Shown: piece after piece, positions 1-6,893 of the stretch
Numbering within the stretch: position 1 is the first letter of the stretch
Layout: the number at the start of each line of letters is the position of its first letter
Assembly: GCA_017618935.1 (NCBI GenBank)
Contig: JAFZTG010000098.1
Coordinates: forward strand, 1-7,552
Length of the DNA stretch: 7,552 nt
Direction: 5' to 3'
Origin: Bacteroidales bacterium
Lineage (GTDB): Bacteria; Bacteroidota; Bacteroidia; Bacteroidales; UBA1715
Made by a program: the position numbers and the translations under genes
Notes under the pieces: model-generated
Databases searched by the model: none
The model's input: only the letters and a program-made list of their open reading frames with translations
Told to the model about the DNA's origin: nothing

Positions 1-1363
1 AATGTTCACGTTGATTGATACGGTAACGGTTAAGGTTTCTGTTCCAGTCGCATTGATGGAAGACTCCGTAATGTGTAAGGGAACGACATTCGACCTCGAG
101 GCAGAAGGTGAGTTTGTATCGTACACGTGGAACACGGGCGAGAGCACGAAGGCAATCGCCTTGCCTGACGTAGTTGCAAGCTACTCGGTAATGGCGGTTG
201 ACGACATGCAGTGCGTCAGCGTTGACACGTTCAACTTGACGACTGTCAACGAACTGCCAGTTATTGACCTTGGTCCTGACCAGACTCCTTGCGACGGAAC
301 AACTGTTACCCTTGACGCAGGAACCGGATTTGACTACTTGTGGAAAAATGGTTCTACTGAACAAACGATTAGTTTGACTGCAGGCACCGACACCGTTTGG
401 GCTCGTATAATCGACAATAACCTGTGTGTCAACTATGATACTGTCGTAGTAGCATTCACATATCCGTATCCGGAACAAATCGGCGTGGCAACGTTCAGCG
501 AGACGACCGACCACATAATCCTAGCATGGGAGAAGACGGCCGGCGTGAACACGGTAAAATACAGAATAGAACGTGAGACGAATGTAACCGACAACTGGGA
601 GAAGGTTGGTGACGACGTGATGTTCGCAGAAGCTGGTTTGGTTGTTGATGAGGACGTGAACTACAAACAGCGCGCGTACAAATATCGTCTGGTGACGACC
701 GACGGTTGCGGCAACGAGGCAGTGAGCGAGGTTCACCGCTCGATGATCTCGACGACCACAAGAAACGACGACGGAACGAAGACATTGCAATGGTGCGCAT
801 ACGAACCGATGGCCAATGTAACGCAATACCTGGTATTGAGAGGTTATGACGCTACTGCAATGGATACTGTCGACCAAGTTCCTGCAAGCAACTTGTATGA
901 AATCTGGAATGAAACAGATTCTAAATTCGTTAACGACAAGGACATCAAGTATCGTGTCGTATTCCGCCTGAAGAGCGAAGTTAACGAAAATGCGGTGAAC
1001 ACGCTTGAAGGCCAGCCAGTAGAGGGTTACTACACGAAGGCAGAATCAGGACCATTCTCGTTGGCATTGTCTAACATTGCCGAGGCAGAAAACGGTTTGG
1101 ATGTAGAGGAAGTACCGTTTGCCGACGTGGTAGTATATCCGACGACGTTCAGCTCGTACATAAACGTTGCGATAGCAGCCACGGTAGAGACGAACTTCAA
1201 GGTTGAAATACTGAACGCCAACGGCCAGTTGATGGCACGCACTCAGACAGGCGACATTAACAAGACCGTGCTTCAGATCCCGACGGACAACTTCAAGCAG
1301 GGTGTTTACACCGTGAAGATCTCCGACGGACAGCAGACGAAGACGCTCAAGGTTGTGAAGTAG
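1..1363 (+). CDS. C-terminal part of a T9SS-secreted multidomain surface protein (5' end outside the window)
   Basis: The last 453 residues of a large exported protein. The reading frame is open to the window edge. The ATG at position 2 lies at the end of an earlier beta-sandwich module (DTVTVKV), so it is almost certainly an internal Met rather than the start. Visible modules: two Ig/PKD-like domains (about residues 13-82 and 85-152) sharing a CxGTT start followed by a Y-x-W-x-(T/N)-G-(E/S)-(S/T) turn; two fibronectin III-like domains (about 155-246 and 247-345); and a T9SS type A sorting domain (about 375-453) with the late motifs LNANGQLM, GVYTVKI and a terminal KVVK. T9SS sorting domains are known to direct export across the outer membrane and are usually cleaved on attachment to the surface. 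The role is probably adhesion or another surface structure; no enzymatic domain is visible in this part. The usual YPNP motif is replaced by YPTT. Codon use is richer in G+C (many AAC, GAC, ACG) than in the other genes. Gene identity is unknown. Confidence 0.85.
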   Translation, partial: MFTLIDTVTVKVSVPVALMEDSVMCKGTTFDLEAEGEFVSYTWNTGESTKAIALPDVVASYSVMAVDDMQCVSVDTFNLTTVNELPVIDLGPDQTPCDGTTVTLDAGTGFDYLWKNGSTEQTISLTAGTDTVWARIIDNNLCVNYDTVVVAFTYPYPEQIGVATFSETTDHIILAWEKTAGVNTVKYRIERETNVTDNWEKVGDDVMFAEAGLVVDEDVNYKQRAYKYRLVTTDGCGNEAVSEVHRSMISTTTRNDDGTKTLQWCAYEPMANVTQYLVLRGYDATAMDTVDQVPASNLYEIWNETDSKFVNDKDIKYRVVFRLKSEVNENAVNTLEGQPVEGYYTKAESGPFSLALSNIAEAENGLDVEEVPFADVVVYPTTFSSYINVAIAATVETNFKVEILNANGQLMARTQTGDINKTVLQIPTDNFKQGVYTVKISDGQQTKTLKVVK

Positions 1364-1390
1364 TCACGATAGCGTATAAACAAAAATGAC

Positions 1391-1427
1391 AAAGTAGGGG
1401 TGAATAAACATTCGCCCCTACTTTTTT
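1391..1427 (+). terminator. Strong rho-independent terminator of the surface-protein gene
   Basis: Bases 1391-1405 pair with 1410-1424 in a 15-pair stem containing one T-G wobble (1401/1414) and a core of four G-C pairs. The loop is AAAC (1406-1409), and a run of six T (1422-1427) forms the end of the stem and the tail. It starts 28 bases after the stop codon of the upstream + strand gene. On the - strand the wobble becomes an A-C mismatch, but the stem is still long and is followed by a T-rich stretch. It could therefore also serve the convergent receptor gene, less efficiently. Confidence 0.9.
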
Positions 1428-1451
1428 ACTATCATGGCTTTGTTGCAGCAG

Positions 1452-1467
1452 GTTATTTCAAAATAAC
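1452..1467 (-). repeat. Small AT-rich inverted repeat just downstream of the receptor gene
   Basis: A perfect 7-base inverted repeat (GTTATTT / AAATAAC with 2 bases between) lies 14 bases beyond the receptor stop codon. It could form a weak hairpin at the 3' end of the receptor mRNA. No T-run follows on the - strand, so it is not a convincing intrinsic terminator alone. It may protect the 3' end or be a chance pairing in AT-rich sequence. Confidence 0.35.
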
Positions 1468-1481
1468 ATTCTGTATGTACG

Positions 1482-3389
1482 CTATATTTTTATATTTATA
1501 CCTGAGCGAAATTCTATTCCTGGTTGTTCTATTCCTCCATAATCGTAATATTTTGTGTTACAAAGATTTGTAACGTCGAGAAATATTTTGATTGTTTTAT
1601 TCTGCCAATATGCTTGCATATCAAGTAATGAAAATGGCTTATAATTTATAGTGTTTCCGTCTGAGTCAACGTAACAACCGAAGCGTTCTTGATAAGAATA
1701 TTGCCAATTTATTCCTATTTGTTTATAGATAGTGTGATTTATAGTAATTGAGATAAAATTGTGTAGATAATCTAATGCATATTTACTGATAAGTTCGCCT
1801 GATTTTTTGTTTAACGTACAGAAAGAGTACGATGCCCCAATTGTTTTGATATATTTTCCAATAGTATATTGTGCCGATATTTCTGTTCCTAATGTGTTTA
1901 CGTTATCAATATTCATGCTTTTCCATATTTCTTCATCTTTTGTTCGTGTCCAGTCTATTATGTTCGAGCCAATTCGATAGTAACCTGAAAATCTGCACGA
2001 AAATTTTTGTCGCTGGATTTGTGAGCCAAGTTCCCACGTAAAACTTTCTTCTGGTTGTAAATTGAGGTTTGCGAGTTGGTTGGCACTTTTATAGTACATA
2101 TCGGTAAATGTAGGCAAACGCAGGGCTTTGTTGGCATTAGCGTATATGCGAAAATATGGTGAAATTCTATATCCGACATTTACGCCAAAACAAAAATTCG
2201 ATTGAAACATAGTATTGTAATTCCCAGAAAAACCTATTGAAGAAGTGAATTTCCCTAAAAGAAAAGTTTGTTCTCCGAAACAATTAACGTTTGTCCGATT
2301 TTTGCCAAACAAGAAAAAAAGACTGTCTTCAGTGTTGGTAAAAGGTACTCTTTTCTGCTTTGTAAGCGTGTCGCCAAGCACATTGCTCACAATATGTTCG
2401 TTTCTTAGTTCTGTTCCGAACGTTAATTTTCCAAACGAAAAGTAACGGGAAAACTTGATATTTCCGCCACGTAGTTGTGAAATGTGATAATTATGGTTTG
2501 TGTACCATGAAGGTGCGTCTGCTTTATTTCTAAATAGTTGAAATTCATCGTAATGCATTCTATAAAATCCAGCAGCCGAAATTTCTGTTTTCCCAAATGT
2601 TTTGACCCATTGCAACGATGAAATCAGCACATTATCCTTTTCATATTGGTTTGGATATTTGAATGAGTAAAAAGAATTGGCCCCAAACTTTTTGATTTGC
2701 GTTCCTATTTGAAATGTACAAGTTCCTAAGGTTGAATCGCTATAATTTGTTTGTAAATACAAGTTAGAATATTGAAAATCAGTGTTTTCAATGTATCCAG
2801 AAGATTGGTTTGTCGATGCCGAAGCGGTTATGTTCCATTTTTCAGTATTCGTTCGTGCTGCTACGTGTGGCGCAAAGTAGCCGTTGCTCCCGCCAACCAT
2901 ACCGACCTCAACGCTCTGTTTTTTCTGCGTTCCTGTAATGATATTGATGGCACCGCTAAACGACGAAAGTCCGAACACGTTCATTGACGTGCCTTGTAAA
3001 ATTTCTATGCGGTCAATTATTGCTATATCTATTGGAATATCAAGACTTTGGTGGCCAGTTTGTGGGTCTGTTATGTTGATTCCATTGAGTAAAACCACGA
3101 CTTGATCGAATGTGCCGCCACGTATTGATAAATCTGCTTGTACGCCGTTTGTGCCTCGTGAACGGACGTCAATTCCAGGCAAGTAGTCAAGCAAGTCGTT
3201 AATGCTTTGAACGGGCAAAGCGGCAATGTCTTGTTTTGTGAGCGTAGTTACAATTCGTAACGATTCTGAGGCGAGCGAAGTTGCCTGACGGCTGATTTCC
3301 ACAATGGAAATGGGGATAATAGTATCGTTTTGAGCAACGCAAAAATGAGCACACAAAAGTGCTATTACTATACAGTTAATTTTCTTCAT
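1482..3389 (-). CDS. BtuB-like TonB-dependent outer-membrane receptor
   Basis: A 635-residue receptor, complete and slightly short for the family, for energised import of a scarce nutrient across the outer membrane. Residues 1-20 form a signal peptide (MKKINCIVIALL, then a CVAQ cleavage region). A possible TonB box (IPISIVEIS, about 25-33) follows. The plug domain spans about 44-153 and shows LLDYLPGIDVRSRG, the LSIRGGTFDQV stretch, LLNGINITDPQTGH, RIEILQG and SGAINIITG. The rest is an aromatic-rich beta-barrel ending in NLCNTKYYDYGG and a last strand, RSGINIKI. There is no N-terminal carboxypeptidase-regulatory domain and no SusD partner, which argues against a SusC-type glycan importer. The plug resembles vitamin B12 (BtuB-type, COG4206) receptors, but the ligand is not proven. 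An in-frame ATG 33 bases upstream (3422) would add MKRIGFLFYVT in front of a well-formed signal peptide, so the start at 3389 is preferred. The start overlaps the 3' end of the preceding small gene by 14 bases, which suggests translational coupling. No cobalamin riboswitch is seen. Confidence 0.9.
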   Translation of the reverse strand: MKKINCIVIALLCAHFCVAQNDTIIPISIVEISRQATSLASESLRIVTTLTKQDIAALPVQSINDLLDYLPGIDVRSRGTNGVQADLSIRGGTFDQVVVLLNGINITDPQTGHQSLDIPIDIAIIDRIEILQGTSMNVFGLSSFSGAINIITGTQKKQSVEVGMVGGSNGYFAPHVAARTNTEKWNITASASTNQSSGYIENTDFQYSNLYLQTNYSDSTLGTCTFQIGTQIKKFGANSFYSFKYPNQYEKDNVLISSLQWVKTFGKTEISAAGFYRMHYDEFQLFRNKADAPSWYTNHNYHISQLRGGNIKFSRYFSFGKLTFGTELRNEHIVSNVLGDTLTKQKRVPFTNTEDSLFFLFGKNRTNVNCFGEQTFLLGKFTSSIGFSGNYNTMFQSNFCFGVNVGYRISPYFRIYANANKALRLPTFTDMYYKSANQLANLNLQPEESFTWELGSQIQRQKFSCRFSGYYRIGSNIIDWTRTKDEEIWKSMNIDNVNTLGTEISAQYTIGKYIKTIGASYSFCTLNKKSGELISKYALDYLHNFISITINHTIYKQIGINWQYSYQERFGCYVDSDGNTINYKPFSLLDMQAYWQNKTIKIFLDVTNLCNTKYYDYGGIEQPGIEFRSGINIKI

Positions 3390-3762
3390 AGTAACATAAA
3401 ATAAAAATCCTATTCTCTTCATTATGAAGAAAATAGGATATGTTCTTAAACAAAATTGATTCTTGTAACGCAGGATATACGTCCGCAGTAAGTGTCGGAC
3501 AAAGAAGTAATTGTTGCAGTCGTTCTATTGGATTTTCGTCGCCGTCGTCGTCAGAAAAATCCAATTCAGCCAATAGCGTGGTAACGAACGAAGTAAGCAA
3601 CAATTTGCGAAGATGTTTGTTTCGCATCAAACCATCGACAATTTCGGTATTTAACCGACCAATGGTGATTTGCTTGCCCAAACTCATAAACGCCGAATAC
3701 GCCGCGTGATTCCAGCGATGGAAACGGAACGTATTCTGCGTGTATGAAAGATGTTTCTTCAT
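3376..3762 (-). CDS. Conserved-looking small protein coupled to the TonB-dependent receptor, function unknown
   Basis: A 128-residue protein with no signal peptide and no clear membrane segment, so probably cytoplasmic. The N-terminal half is basic and aromatic (FRFHRWNHAAYSAFMSLGK, then QITIGRLNTEIVDGLM). An acidic patch follows (DFSDDDGDENP) and then a leucine-rich stretch (IERLQQLLL). From memory, short proteins starting with a similar F-x-R-W ... Y-x-A-F-x-SLGK ... ITIG pattern sit just before TonB-dependent receptor genes in other Bacteroidales; this recollection was not checked by a search. The gene starts 16 bases after the GH8 stop codon. Its TAA stop (3376-3378) lies inside the start of the receptor gene. 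The opposite strand also has open frames here, but they show no family pattern and no suitable context. No function can be assigned; regulation or assembly of the receptor is only a guess from position. The last 25 or so residues run through the receptor's start region and may be less constrained. Confidence 0.75.
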   Translation of the reverse strand: MKKHLSYTQNTFRFHRWNHAAYSAFMSLGKQITIGRLNTEIVDGLMRNKHLRKLLLTSFVTTLLAELDFSDDDGDENPIERLQQLLLCPTLTADVYPALQESILFKNISYFLHNEENRIFILCYYEEN

Positions 3763-3778
3763 TTATTGTTTTGAAGAA

Positions 3779-6700
3779 TTACTTTTTGACAAATTGCGTT
3801 GTTTTTACAGAACCATCAGTAAAAACTACTTGCATAACGTATATTCCATTTGTTAACGATGTAACTGAAATTTGTGCCGTTGTTTGGTTGACTTCAATCG
3901 TTGATTTTGAGCCGTTCAGACCTAAAATCTTTACAAACGCAATCTCGTTGTTTGCTTCAATGTTTAGCACGTCAACACAAGGGTTGGGATATACCGAGAA
4001 TGCAAATTCCAAATCGTCAACAGCAGTTTTTACTTCCGATGCCATGTATGCATTGTAAGCCGTGCGTAATGCAGAAACCTGATTGTCAACCTCGGTTTGC
4101 GTTGCTGTTGCCTTGTTGTTAATTGTCTCTGCATTTGAGAGTGCAGTTTGAAGTTTCGTTCTCAATGTTGCAGAATATTGACCTACTGCCGTTCCCGCTG
4201 TTGTTGTGTTAAGAATAGATTTTGTGTTGCTGATTAGCGTTGACAAATCTTCCTTATTAACAACTGGTTTTATCTCAGAAGCCTTGAATGTAGCAATAGC
4301 ATTCGTTAAAGCAGTGTTTGCGTTATCCAAAGCAGTTTGAGTAGTTTGTGAACTTGCAGTTCTTGCCGTTGCTATAGCCGTAGCAAAATCGTTGATTGCC
4401 GATTGAGGATATTTGTCTGTCGTTGCAGAGTTATATAATGCCTCGGCTGTTGCGATAGTTGCAAGCAATTTTGAATTGTCAAACATTGTTGACTTGAATG
4501 TAGCAATTGCTTGTGTCAAAGTTGTATTTGCATCGTCAAGTTCGCTTTGCGTCTTTGCAGTCATATTCGTCGTTGCAGCGGCATCTATCGCATTGTAGAA
4601 CGTCGTTATTGCCGACTGAGGATATTTGTCGGTTGTTGCTTCATTATACAAAGCATTTGCTGTTGCAAGAGTTGCTTCCAAGTCAGAGTGGTTAAGCGAA
4701 ATGTCAATTGATTTTCCAAGTAATGTAACATCGTCAATCCAAATGTCACCGTTTGTTCCTGTTGTTCCTTTTACTTGCCATTGCAATCCATAAATATTCT
4801 TTTCTGAGAATTCAATCTCTGTTCCCCAATATGGTTCCTGTTCTAATTTATCCCAAGTAATTGTTACGGGCGTCCAATCATTGTGTGCATCAATGGTATA
4901 ACCGTGATAGTTGCCACCTGTACCAGGAGTTTTTACTAAGAATGTCACTGCAGTTCCTTTGTGATAGAAACTAATACCTGTTGCACCAGTACAATCCAAT
5001 GTTTCGTAAACGCCTTTGTTCTCATCGGTTCCTTCGTATAGATTAAAGCCAAATCCAACAAATGGATCGTATTGGTAGGATCCTTTGTCCAAACGATAGG
5101 TTACTTTTATTGCCGAGCCGTTTTTACCACCTGATACTATCATATCAGAAGCGTTGGATGGTGAAATTGTTGATGCTGCATTTGAGTTTTTGTCATCATA
5201 GTTGTACCAAGGTCCCCCCAACAAACATTTGTCTGTTTCGCAGTCAGCAAGAATGGTGCTTCCGCCAGGAACGTTGTTTTTAACCGTCATTTTCACAACA
5301 TCACCTAATGTTCCACCTTCTTCGCTTTGCAAATATGTGCCATTGTATGAAATGGCAAGCATATCGCCTGATTCTATCGAGATATTGTTATTCAAAGTAA
5401 GGGTAATTGTTTTCCCAGAAACCGACATTGAAGAAATAGCGTTTGATTGTGCTACGCCACCTTTGTAAATAGTGAAACCACTATAATTGTTTGACGAAAC
5501 CATTTTCTTGGAACATGTCAGAGTGATTTTTGAACCATCTGTTTCTGCAGCAGAAATAACAGGATTTGTGATAACGACAGAACCACCGTCACAGTCATAG
5601 AAGTTTGCGGCATTACCCGACAATGTCAACAAATAAAGCACTTGCACTGTTTGAGCATAATATGCACTACCAGTTTTTGATTTCAAGTCATTATAATAGG
5701 TGTCCAAATATGACTGATAATCGTCGTCAATCATAAATGCACACGCCAAACTTCCCGTCCAAGCTACGTTGCCTCTTTCGTATGGCTTGTCTGATATTTC
5801 TAGCGCAGAGTAAGAAGAACCTGTTAAATTTGAGAAATATCCTACTTTGCTTGGAGAAGTCAAAGCATTTTTGGCAGACATCATTGCGACAGTTTTTTCA
5901 AGCATTGCTTTGCTGCTTGACGAACCAAACCAAACATAGTCCCAGCCGATTCTCCACGGCACACGGCATGCGTCCCAACCAAAGTCGTAATCTGAATTAT
6001 CACCCCACGGACGCTTGGCAGGAGCAAAGTTTGAAGACCAGTCAGTCCAGTTTGGCCACACCCCGTTTCGTTCCGATTTTTCCAAATAGGTAAAACCATC
6101 ATCATATATCGTTGCCCAATCCTTTGTCGTTGAGAACCCTAACGCTTCCTGTGCTTGCTTGAACACGCCAACCGATGCTTGCGTAAAATAGCATGGATTC
6201 CCATTGTTGTCCCAAGAATCACCTGGTTTGAACACTCGCAAACCATTGTGAGTTGATGTTTCGTATTGATAGATTTTCGATAATAAAGTCTCGGCTTCTT
6301 GTGCATAATTGTAATTTGAAGAAGAGCCCCATTGTTTTGCAGCCAAACAAAGCGCCAAAGCCACATCCAAATCTGCGTCGGTTGCCGCGCCACTGCCATC
6401 ACTTGCAATAGAGTTAAAGCCAACAATCTTCCAGTTCATCAGTCCTTTTGAATTACTCCATCTTTTATAGTAGTTGTATAATTTATCGAAGTGGTCCTGA
6501 CATTGCGTATTGGTTTCGTTTGCCATATACACGTAAATCAACATACCATATCCGATACCTTCGCTTACCGTTTTATCAACGTTATCAGGGTCAAATTTAA
6601 TACGTCCATAATTCCCACTTTCTTCCCACATAGCGTTTTCCCACGCTTTGAACTTTGATTGAATCGTCGAGTTTGAAACAGTCGAGGGTACAATTCCGTA

Positions 6701-6802
6701 TGGATACGAATAACCACTTTCGTTCATAGGGAACGGATAATTTTGTGAAAAAGATGTTATTGCGAACGCAATACTTGCAATAAGAAGAAAAAGGTTTTTC
6801 AT
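3779..6802 (-). CDS. T9SS-secreted multidomain glycoside hydrolase family 8 beta-glucanase (endoglucanase-like)
   Basis: A complete 1007-residue secreted enzyme. Residues 1-19 are a signal peptide (MKNLFLLIASIAFAITSFS). The GH8 catalytic domain (about 22-400) shows the family marks: VSEGIGYGM with the likely general acid Glu81; the acidic TDADLDVALAL motif (Asp142/144/146); and FGWDACRVPWRIGWDY with Asp277 in the place of the catalytic base of clostridial CelA-type (GH8a) enzymes. GH8 members hydrolyse beta-1,4 links in cellulose, mixed-linkage glucan, chitosan or xylan by inversion. The substrate here is inferred as a beta-glucan. Next come an Ig-like (SwmB/SbsA-like) module (about 405-510), a CBM11/CIA30-like beta-sandwich (about 515-697, ending GDIWIDDVTLLG), three FIVAR-like helical repeats (about 706-922), and a T9SS type A sorting domain (about 931-1007, SVYPNP, then NGIYVMQV and the terminal FVKK). 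The catalytic domain alone matches the length of ordinary GH8 enzymes; the remaining 600 residues are binding, spacer and sorting parts. The leader is AT-rich without a Shine-Dalgarno, usual in this phylum. It is the first gene of a probable unit with the two genes downstream. Confidence 0.92.
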   Translation of the reverse strand: MKNLFLLIASIAFAITSFSQNYPFPMNESGYSYPYGIVPSTVSNSTIQSKFKAWENAMWEESGNYGRIKFDPDNVDKTVSEGIGYGMLIYVYMANETNTQCQDHFDKLYNYYKRWSNSKGLMNWKIVGFNSIASDGSGAATDADLDVALALCLAAKQWGSSSNYNYAQEAETLLSKIYQYETSTHNGLRVFKPGDSWDNNGNPCYFTQASVGVFKQAQEALGFSTTKDWATIYDDGFTYLEKSERNGVWPNWTDWSSNFAPAKRPWGDNSDYDFGWDACRVPWRIGWDYVWFGSSSSKAMLEKTVAMMSAKNALTSPSKVGYFSNLTGSSYSALEISDKPYERGNVAWTGSLACAFMIDDDYQSYLDTYYNDLKSKTGSAYYAQTVQVLYLLTLSGNAANFYDCDGGSVVITNPVISAAETDGSKITLTCSKKMVSSNNYSGFTIYKGGVAQSNAISSMSVSGKTITLTLNNNISIESGDMLAISYNGTYLQSEEGGTLGDVVKMTVKNNVPGGSTILADCETDKCLLGGPWYNYDDKNSNAASTISPSNASDMIVSGGKNGSAIKVTYRLDKGSYQYDPFVGFGFNLYEGTDENKGVYETLDCTGATGISFYHKGTAVTFLVKTPGTGGNYHGYTIDAHNDWTPVTITWDKLEQEPYWGTEIEFSEKNIYGLQWQVKGTTGTNGDIWIDDVTLLGKSIDISLNHSDLEATLATANALYNEATTDKYPQSAITTFYNAIDAAATTNMTAKTQSELDDANTTLTQAIATFKSTMFDNSKLLATIATAEALYNSATTDKYPQSAINDFATAIATARTASSQTTQTALDNANTALTNAIATFKASEIKPVVNKEDLSTLISNTKSILNTTTAGTAVGQYSATLRTKLQTALSNAETINNKATATQTEVDNQVSALRTAYNAYMASEVKTAVDDLEFAFSVYPNPCVDVLNIEANNEIAFVKILGLNGSKSTIEVNQTTAQISVTSLTNGIYVMQVVFTDGSVKTTQFVKK
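4037..4687 (-). repeat. Three tandem FIVAR-like repeats in the GH8 protein
   Basis: The segment encodes three consecutive helical repeats (residues about 706-775, 777-844 and 850-922). Repeats 1 and 2 are closely alike: ALYN(E/S)ATTDKYPQSAI recurs exactly 71 residues later, and in DNA the 14-base string TGAGGATATTTGTC at 4404-4417 recurs at 4617-4630, a 213-base offset. Repeat 3 is more diverged (QYSATLRTKLQTALSNA). FIVAR modules in other surface proteins are small three-helix bundles that act as spacers or bind sugars. Here they most likely form a stalk between the carbohydrate-binding module and the surface anchor. Confidence 0.75.
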
Positions 6803-6893
6803 TGTATTTTGTATTAAAATAATTTACTAAGACCTTAGACAGTTATAATTGTAAATACCCTATATTTTTTCAGGTAAAATCGATGAATTTTAA
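6803..6893. other. AT-rich gap between sufD and the GH8 gene, with a small palindrome
   Basis: A 91-base, strongly AT-rich leader of the GH8 gene. It contains the perfect inverted repeat CTAAG-AC-CTTAG at 6827-6838, 24 bases before the start codon, which could be a protein-binding site or a small mRNA hairpin. No TTTG and no TAnnTTTG element of the Bacteroidota promoter type was found on the - strand, and no hairpin with a T-run that would end the sufD transcript. Immediately before the start, AATACA occurs twice (AATACAAAATACA then ATG), an A-rich leader of the kind used instead of a Shine-Dalgarno. A separate GH8 promoter is therefore possible but not demonstrated. Confidence 0.4.

Noticed and set aside
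521..877. Open frames of about 100-118 residues on the - strand inside the surface-protein gene
   Set aside because: Their Arg-, Ser- and His-rich composition is what antisense reading of ACG/GAC-rich codons gives. No signal, domain or leader supports them.
1428..1481. A possible small RNA between the convergent genes
   Set aside because: Only a weak 7-base hairpin is present, with no promoter-like element and no T-run. There is not enough to support an RNA gene.
3390..3422. Longer form of the receptor starting at the upstream ATG (3422), adding 11 residues
   Set aside because: The extension would put MKRIGFLFYVT in front of a complete signal peptide that begins MKKINCIVIALL at 3389. It would also lengthen the overlap with the small gene to 47 bases. 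The shorter start is the better fit.
3440..3709. An 89-residue open frame on the + strand opposite the small gene
   Set aside because: It shows no recognisable pattern, has no promoter or neighbours on its strand, and lies entirely opposite a - strand gene with better protein character and context.
3763..3778. A possible promoter or cobalamin riboswitch before the small gene and receptor
   Set aside because: Only 16 bases separate the GH8 stop from the small gene, and no B12-box-like conserved element was seen in the surrounding sequence.
5737..6093. A 118-residue open frame on the + strand within the GH8 catalytic region
   Set aside because: It lies opposite the GH8 catalytic motifs, whose conservation explains the open frame. 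It shows no family features.
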